Shown here one piece after another: positions 57,401 to 64,000 of a stretch of DNA of 64,000 nt. Made by a program: the position numbers and the translations under genes. Location of the stretch: NCBI GenBank assembly GCA_029204225.1, contig CM055102.1, positions 18,604,732 through 18,668,731 on the forward strand, given 5' to 3'. Every line of letters starts with the position of its first letter. Position 1 is the first letter of the stretch. The notes under the pieces are model-generated. The model saw only the letters and a list, made by a program, of their open reading frames with translations, did not search any database and had not been told where the DNA came from. The DNA comes from Diphasiastrum complanatum (lineage: Eukaryota; Streptophyta; Lycopodiopsida; Lycopodiales; Lycopodiaceae).

Positions 57401-60168
57401 TCTCCTATTTACAATCTATCTCGACCATCAAGTCGTGCTGCAAATGAAGACGGTGTCGATACGTCAGCTGTTTCAGATGCACAATTGGCACATCTTCGTG
57501 AAATGGCTGCAGGGTTTGGTTCTCGTTCAACAACTCCTGTTCCAGGTGGCGTTCAAGTTCTTAATGATCACTATGATTCATCACATTCCACTATGGTGGC
57601 CTCAGATTTCACTTCTGCAGCTGGACTCGGTTCTCGTTCTGCAACACCTACTCCAAGCACCACACAGCTATTTGCAGGGTCATCAACCACTGGCCCTCTC
57701 TTGCCTAATGCAAAAATACGTACATCTGACTTACCACTTGTAAGCACAAGATCTGTTAGCCCTGCGTTACTTTCTCTGGGGGAAGCTTTGGCAAATGTAC
57801 ATCTTGGAAACACGGAGACAAAGAACGGTCCATACAATGCTGTTTCTGCTGCAGCAAGTGCTGCTGAGTTGGCAGCGTTGCATGGATTAAATATTTCCGA
57901 CAGCCAAGGTACTTCCTTGCAAGAAAAAAGAGAGCATATGCAGCAAACTCTGCATGAAGAAGTAGAGCAGAAAAAGCATCAAAAGAATTATCAACAACAC
58001 CACCGTCACCCGCAGTCTCAACTTGCACAAGCACAAGCTCAGGCTGCCCAATCTCAGGCTTACTCGGAGGCACTCCAACAACAATTGTTTTCTGGTTTAG
58101 ATCAGGGTTACCATGGACAGGTAAACTTTGGTGTGCCCAACATGACTTCTCAAGCACAAGCTGCAGGAGCTAACATGTATGCAGCTGCAGCGGCTGCAGC
58201 AGCTATGTCATACATAGCTGCTGGGAATCCATATTATCAAAACTTGCATACGACGCCTGTTTATGCTCCACATTATGGACTAGGAGCCTATTCTTTGAAT
58301 CCTGCTGTTCTTCCACCTATGCTGCCAGGCTATCCTAGTCCTGGTGGATTGCCAATGGCTTTTGATGGAGCAGCAGCTGCAGCTGCTGCTGTTGCAGCCT
58401 CCATGGGTGCCCGAGGAACAGTTCCAGGTGGATCCACCAGTGTTGTTGGAACAGGTGTAGATCTTCAGCAATTCTATAAATATGCTGGACAAGTGGGAAC
58501 GGGGATCCCATCTACAATACAAGATGCAATTTATATGCAGTACATGCAACGTGCAGCAGAAGATGTGCGTGCTGCTGCAGCATTGAATGACTCAACAGTT
58601 ATGAGAGGTTTAGCTCAGGGGAGTCATGCAGATAGCATGGACTTGCAAAATGCGCAGACAATCAGCTATTCCCCAGAACAGAAGTCACTGTATTCAAGGA
58701 GTGGTTCCCTTGGTGTACCCCTTGCAAACAAAGGTGGTTCTGTGAGTCCTTATTATGGCAGTCCACCTGCAGTTAGTCTTTTATTGCCTTATGCTAATTC
58801 TTCTGTCACCAGCCCTGTTCTACCAGGTTCTCCAGTGGGTCCTGGGAGCCTCCCAATGAAGCGTGACGATCGATCTTTGCGCCTGTCATCAGGAGCTAGC
58901 AGGGCCGGTACAGCTGGACCAGCTTACTCTGGCTGGCACCCTCAGCGCAATACAGATTCAGGTGATGAAATACACGCATCTTTGCTGCTCGAAGAGTTTA
59001 AGAACAGTAAAAGCCGGCGATTTGAGCTCGGTGAAATAACTGGGCATGTGGTCGAGTTTAGGTATATTTCTAAAGCTAAGCTTGATAACTTTTTGTTCTG
59101 CATAGAATTCTCGTCTTTAGATTTTGTGCCAAGGTTAAGGTGATTCTGGTGCTTACAGCGCTGATCAGCATGGTAGCCGGTTTATTCAACAGAAGCTGGA
59201 GACTGCGACTTCTGATGAGAAAAGCATGGTTTTTGAAGAAGTTCTTCCTCGAGCATTAACACTTATGACTGATGTTTTTGGCAACTATGTCATACAGAAG
59301 GTATGTTTACTAAAGTTAATACTTGATGATACAAGATGTTATTTCTCTAATAGCCAACCAAGAAAATGAATTTCGTGAATCTTGATAAAGCCTGATATGT
59401 GTGAAACGAAAGATAGTGACACCATGAAACACTCTGACCACCACTATATAGATGGCATGCCAAATCACCTGAGCGGGCCACCTGGACAAACCATTATAAA
59501 TGATCAACGCATGGGATTCACCCCATCATATAAGATGCTCACCATATGCCTTGACTCGACCATCATGGTCTGCTGAAGCTCTGACAAACACCCATTCTCT
59601 CTCTCTATCCAATGAGTGAAGGTGTAGTGGGTCAAGCTCCACATTATACAAATCAATCTCATGTTCTCCAGTCCAGGCGTTGAAGTCCCCCAATGTGACA
59701 TCTCTCCGAATAGGTAATAATGTCGGGATCTGAAGGACAGGTCTGTGAATGGCGAGCCAATGTTGGCTTATAGGGATGTGTCCGGTGGGAAATAACATGC
59801 AGCACTATCAAAACCATTTCACTGTCCTTGTAGCCTGCTGCCTGACCCAGATATAGCCTTCATGCTCACCATGTCTCATAACTAAGAATCAATTGTAAAA
59901 TTTCTTGTTATAGACAGGCAACCCCACCCAATCCTGTACCTCCCACTGATCTCGTCTTTACTCAATAAAATAAACACTAAATGAGGCTGGGGAATGTCGA
60001 AAAGCCCTTCTCCTGAGTTGTGTGTCTCCATGAAAAGTTTCTTCCCATCAATAAAATTCCTAGATTTTCTGCTGCTGAGGAGGAATGAATCTTATTGCAG
60101 TTCTAAATTCGTGTTGGGATCAGGGTGCTCCCTTGCCTTGAGGCCCTATTGCTATCTGTGGCTGTTGT

Positions 60169-60214
<46 letters not shown>

Positions 60215-61570
60215 AGAAGAAGAAGAAGAAGAAGAAGAAGAAGAAGCTTTATTAACGTCTTTTCCATGCCAAAAGGCGTATAAGACGAGCAAGTACATCA
60301 AGTAAAGTGGACTCAAGACGGAGCAGTGCCGTCAACCAACATAACTGAAAAACAATCTAACTAAGAAGAGGATAGTGTCCAGGATTATATGGTACGAAGA
60401 CCATTTACAGATTCAACTGGCATCTCTTCAGTGCTCTAACTCTCACGTTAACTCTGAATAATCTCAGATATCTCATTAGTAGCAACATGTTTAATATCTA
60501 TAAAGCGAATGATACCATCCCTATAGATCAGCCGCTTTCCATTCGTTATAGCCTCCTGTATTGCCTTTTTCCGTTCTTGAACCTGAATGAAAGTAAGGTT
60601 TTCATCCAAGTATATCGCAGTGCCCCGCAGTGTAGATCTCTTCCCTAGCACTTCATGACGGCCAGTTGCAGATGCAAACCGTATGACAAGAGTGTCTGGG
60701 TCTTTCTTAGGTCGCCATGCAGTATCCATATCCTTGTGGTGGTGTTGAAGACTCTCTTCAAGAAACTTTTTAGCTTCACCAATAGCATCATGGGAGTTTG
60801 TAATACCTCTGACTCGGATATTAAGAGCCTTTTGCTCTCGCAAACGGCTCTCGATGAACGTAGCCGAGATAAAAGAAGATGGAGGTGATAGAACAGCAGT
60901 ATTAGGACCTTTAAGCACATCTTCCCAGGATCGGACAGCGGTATGATGCTGTTCCACTTGACTTTCAAGCTGTTGGATCTTAGCTGACGTAGTCGAATGA
61001 GAGGAAGCTTCGATTTTGATGGCTGTAACTTCTTTCTTGAGATCTGCGATAGACGAATCTAGTTTTTGAAGGTGAGATTGTACAGCTTGGATCGTAGCTT
61101 CAAGAGAAAGAAGTGTTTTTCGATGGTCGTTGAGATATTCATATGATCGCAACTGATCTGCACGAATGACGGAGATCATAAAGGCTGGAGGCACAGGTGA
61201 TTCCTCTTCTAGGGTATTTGGGGTCAAAGGGTTGGCTAGAATGGATTCACTATTAGTGAGAAGAGGATCAGGAGCAGGTACAACAGCAATGGAGATGGAT
61301 TCCGGGCCAGCAGGTACAGGGGCAGGTACAACAGCAGCGATGGAGATGGATTCCCGGCCAGGAGGACGCGGTACAGGGTGCGGAATGGCGGTTTCTGGGC
61401 CAGCAGGGCGCGATGGAGCGTGGGGGGAGGTACGTGGGGGGAATTACCTCCCCCCCTCTTGCGTGGAGCCATCAGAAAAAGGTGGAGCACGTTGGAGCAG
61501 GCGGCTAGAAGGCAGCAGCGATGGAGGAGCAGAGATTAGCAGCAGCAGCCATCACGCTCAGGCAGCCATC

Positions 61571-61629
<59 letters not shown>

Positions 61630-63874
61630 CACATGAAGATATCTACCAAGCTCATCACGGAATCACCTAGAACTGATGTCGCTCTTTGGGGCCGATGTCG
61701 TAAAATAATTTACCAACACAAGTACAAAGAATGATTGGGGAATTTAGTGGGGCCCATGGTATCGCTTTTGAAAAAAAAAACTCAGTGGAAAGGCTATAAT
61801 GCGTCTCATGGGTTAGACTGTAGTATCACAGATCTTTTGGGAGGAGTACGAGCATCGCTGAGGAGATGCAGTGATTCGTCACATAGTGGATGACATCACA
61901 AGCATGGAGCTGATAAGAGTCCACTTACTATGGGTAGCTTCCACACATGACGAATGAATGTTATAGCTATTCATTGAGCCATAACCCAGAATGCCTCCAA
62001 TATATCAGAGGGACCAGTTATTGCAAACAGAGATGGGAAAAAGGAGAGGATGAGGGAAAAAGAGGATTCTTGGAATGTGAGCTTATGTACACCTTCAAGG
62101 AAGGTGCTGGATGTAGATAACCCCAACATGTCAGAGCAAGTGTGGAGGACTGTGGGGAAAGACAAGAGACGGTTAGAAGGCTTTGCGACACACAGGTGGG
62201 ACCTATCTCTCATGACAAGCCATGGATATGGCCATTGAGTGCGGAGGGGAGGGTGTTGTGGAAACATGATCAGAAATCCATTGTGGATGATACCAGGCAA
62301 ACTGTCTGGTTTCAACAAGTTGATAAACGTAAAAATCAATGACGTTTACTGTTGAAGCCTTGGCGTTGAAGAAGATCTCAGCGGACTGATGAAGTAGGTG
62401 AAACTAGGAGGAGACCTTCCTGAATATAGTAGGAAAGAACGGGAGGAAGAAAATGAACTTCTGACAAAATAACATCAACATAATAAGTGTGCATCAAAGG
62501 GATCAGCCGACACATATTCATGAGCATGGTCTAGTTGTATTTAGAGGAAGCACAATCTAACCAACATTCTTGTTTTTACTAATGTCGGTTGTTATTATTT
62601 GAACCATGGAAAGTTTAAAAAGAATCAGGTGGTCATAAATTCTAACCTGCTTAAGAGTTAATGTTTTTGCATGAAGTACCTATGCATGTGCTGTTCTATT
62701 GCCGTGTTATCTCATCTGTATCTTTTTTACTTATATGGTTTGTGATAAACTTGTTTGTTAGTTTTTTGAGCACGGCACTTCAGAACAAAGGAGGCAGCTT
62801 GCTGATCAATTAGTTGGACATGTCCTTGCCTTGAGTCTTCAAATGTATGGTTGTCGCGTCATTCAAAAGGTATGGCTTTTATGTCAGAGGTTGGAAGTAC
62901 GACCACTCATAAAGTTTATTAATCTTGTATTCTCTGTGCTCCAGATTTTTCCATTATGTTAGAGGGCTTCTACAATTTGTGATGTTTGTGTGTTGATTCC
63001 ATATTATATCACTATTGTAGACATATGTTCATTGAGAAAGGAAAATAATTGAGTAGATTTGTTCAGTCTCTTCACATTGTTAGGTTGCTTGTTACCTATC
63101 TAGGCGCTGGAGGTTGTGGATGTGGATCAGCAAACACGACTTGTGTCAGAACTTGATGGACATGTGATGAGATGTGTACGTGATCAAAATGGGAACCATG
63201 TAATTCAGAAGTGCATCGAATGTGTACCTGCTGACAAAATTCAGTTCATTATATCAGCTTTTTATTGCCAAGTTGTCATTCTTTCCACTCATCCATATGG
63301 TTGCCGTGTAATACAGGTAAGGTTTTTGGTTGGGGACATATTGAATGATTTTGATGGAATGCATCAGCCATAGGAAGCTTATACCTGTTTTTGCTGGTTA
63401 AATCATATAAAAGCATCATGTGGAAAATGATTAACCTTACTGATTGCTGGTTCGCTGGCTTACCTCCTCAGCGAGTTTTGGAGCATTGCACCGATGAACA
63501 GAAGCAGACTGGTATCATGGAGGAAATTTTACGTGCTACTTGTAATCTTGCCCAGGACCAGTATGGGAACTATGTGGTACAGGTAGGCTGCTTTTTGATT
63601 CGGTCCTCTTAATGACTGGAAAAATTGAGTTGCTTTTGCAAATGTAAGTTGGTCTCTTAACTGATCGTCTTTAATGCAGCACGTCCTTGAACATGGAAGA
63701 CCTCATGAAAGGAGTGAGATAATAACAAAATTGGCTGGACAAATTGTACAAATGAGTCAGCATAAGTTTGCCTCCAATGTTGTTGAGAAGTGCCTAGAAT
63801 TTGGTGGTCCTGCTGAGAGACAGATTTTAATCAATGAAATGCTGGGCCATACTGATGAGAACGAGCCATTGCAG
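54405..63874 (+). CDS. Pumilio (PUF) RNA-binding translational repressor, plant APUM1-6 type; 3' end off the window
   Basis: Pumilio proteins bind UGUA-type elements in mRNA 3' UTRs in the cytoplasm and promote repression and decay. Exons: 54405-55124, 57380-59061, 59159-59300, 62762-62869, 63104-63316, 63472-63582 and 63680-63874, with matching phases (1057 codons so far). The ATG gives the plant N-terminus with [40 protein letters not shown] spans the first junction. The middle is Gln/Ala-rich with poly-Ala tracts. The Pumilio domain starts near residue 765: seven repeats and part of the eighth are present. Recognition triplets read S-R-Q, N-Y-Q, C-R-Q, N-H-Q, C-R-Q, N-Y-Q and S-N-E for repeats 1-7, the classical code for UGUAUAUA-type sites if repeat 8 is N-Y-Q. 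Stop and last exon(s) are beyond 64000. Confidence 0.95.
55125..57379. other. First coding-region intron of the Pumilio gene
   Basis: A 2.3-kb GT-AG intron with no recognisable element. It ends in a G-rich stretch and TTGCAG. Confidence 0.6.
59340..59900 (-). pseudogene. LINE endonuclease fragment in Pumilio intron 3
   Basis: The minus-strand frame (59798-59526) reads [20 protein letters not shown], the GDFNA block of LINE apurinic-like endonucleases, then [20 protein letters not shown]. Further left, in the same direction after a small break, come [12 protein letters not shown], a conserved later endonuclease motif. No reverse transcriptase follows. It is a dead fragment of a LINE ORF2. Confidence 0.75.
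60172..60247. repeat. Compound (GA)n(GAA)n microsatellite at the LINE tail
   Basis: (GA)n at 60172-60210 runs directly into (AAG)n at 60211-60246. On the minus strand it follows AATAAAGC, as expected for a simple-repeat LINE tail. Confidence 0.95.
60448..61227 (-). CDS. LINE ORF1-like protein: coiled coil plus RNA-binding-type domain
   Basis: An intact frame of 259 residues. Residues 35-95 show heptads ([40 protein letters not shown]), suggesting oligomerisation. Residues 125-250 follow the L1 ORF1p plan: [78 protein letters not shown]. Such proteins coat LINE RNA as trimers. A possible upstream start in another frame ([17 protein letters not shown] near 61472) suggests the true N-terminus was lost by a shift in the repeat leader. 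Confidence 0.7.
   Translation of the reverse strand: MTPNTLEEESPVPPAFMISVIRADQLRSYEYLNDHRKTLLSLEATIQAVQSHLQKLDSSIADLKKEVTAIKIEASSHSTTSAKIQQLESQVEQHHTAVRSWEDVLKGPNTAVLSPPSSFISATFIESRLREQKALNIRVRGITNSHDAIGEAKKFLEESLQHHHKDMDTAWRPKKDPDTLVIRFASATGRHEVLGKRSTLRGTAIYLDENLTFIQVQERKKAIQEAITNGKRLIYRDGIIRFIDIKHVATNEISEIIQS
61574..61627. repeat. (GA)n microsatellite
   Basis: Perfect GA run of 54 bases at the 5' side of the LINE-derived element. Confidence 0.99.
61641..62761. other. Remainder of Pumilio intron 3
   Basis: No supported coding sequence. It ends with a pyrimidine/T-rich acceptor (tgtttgttag) before exon 4. Short frames on both strands near 61970-62340 look like chance. Confidence 0.5.
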
Positions 63875-64000
63875 GTAACTCAACCAGCTTTTGGATCTTA
63901 ACTTGGTCTTTTAGGTTTTATCCCCAGTTTCTTACTTCTTTGTGATTGAATCATGTCAAGCAAGCATCAGCTGAGCCTGTCTTTATATTTTTTTCATAAA

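Larger units (their letters stand above)
60172..61640 (-). mobile_element. LINE-derived element carrying ORF1 only, in Pumilio intron 3
   Basis: On the minus strand: a (TC)n edge (61627-61574), a short GC-richer leader with tandem repeats (61260-61380), ORF1 (61227-60448), a 3' tail of about 200 bases ending gacgttaataaagc, then (TTC)n and (TC)n (60247-60172). The tail directly follows ORF1 with no ORF2 between, so this resembles an ORF1-only (half-LINE) copy. Both ends abut (GA)n, suggesting insertion into a GA tract. Confidence 0.6.

Noticed and set aside
57571-58157. Minus-strand ORFs across Pumilio exon 2
   Set aside because: Shadow frames of the Gln/Ala-rich Pumilio coding sequence.
61166-61636. 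156-residue + strand ORF rich in Gly/Ala/Arg
   Set aside because: Opposite strand of the LINE leader and its tandem repeats, ending in a (GA)n translation.
61971-62342. Overlapping ORFs on both strands in Pumilio intron 3
   Set aside because: No domain, both strands equally open, located in an intron; probably chance.

Overview
This is nuclear DNA of a land plant: GT-AG introns, a plant-type Pumilio protein with its long N-terminal region, and a dense load of Copia, Ty3 (chromovirus) and LINE retroelements with (GA)n, (GAA)n and (TA)n microsatellites. A eukaryotic phosphate acetyltransferase gene with introns several kb long points to a seedless plant (bryophyte, lycophyte or fern grade) rather than a flowering plant. 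The species cannot be fixed from the sequence.

Three host genes are supported, all on the + strand. (1) At 55-9129, the 3' part of a phosphate acetyltransferase (Pta) gene has six exons and enters from the left edge. One intron of 5.3 kb carries an LTR element and a Ty3 RNase H relic. (2) At 15880-17332, a complete four-exon gene encodes an Mpo1-like (DUF962) ER membrane protein of 213 residues. (3) At 54405-63874, a Pumilio/PUF translational repressor has seven exons visible and its last exon(s) beyond the right edge. Its third intron holds LINE sequences.

The rest is mostly retroelements at different stages of decay. At 2936-6207 (-) a reverse-transcriptase-less LTR element has both LTRs, a tRNA-iMet primer site and target-site duplications. 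At 10.4-11.3 kb (+) and 13.0-13.7 kb (-) there are Ty3 and Copia fragments. At 17.85-21.25 kb (+) lies a 5'-truncated Copia copy with a repeat-rich 3' LTR. At 22086-28427 (+) a structurally complete Copia element has two LTRs, PBS, PPT and TSD but a stop-broken pol. It is followed by the chromodomain end of a Ty3 element whose LTR is loaded with (GA)n. At 34.45-45.43 kb (-) a chromovirus has lost its integrase core and is split by a + strand, RT-less LTR element (38515-43085) that encodes an acidic protein. At 46-48.7 kb there are a coiled-coil ORF relic, a second acidic-ORF fragment and an orphan LTR with its primer site. 48.7-53.0 kb holds almost nothing recognisable.

The three host genes have unrelated jobs: acetyl-phosphate/acetyl-CoA exchange, ER fatty-acid alpha-oxidation and mRNA 3'UTR control. 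Nothing suggests coordinated function. The most unusual material is the set of RT-less elements (2936-6207, 38515-43085, and an ORF1-only LINE at 60172-61640) and a -1 slippery heptamer at the gag/pol junction of the Copia element.
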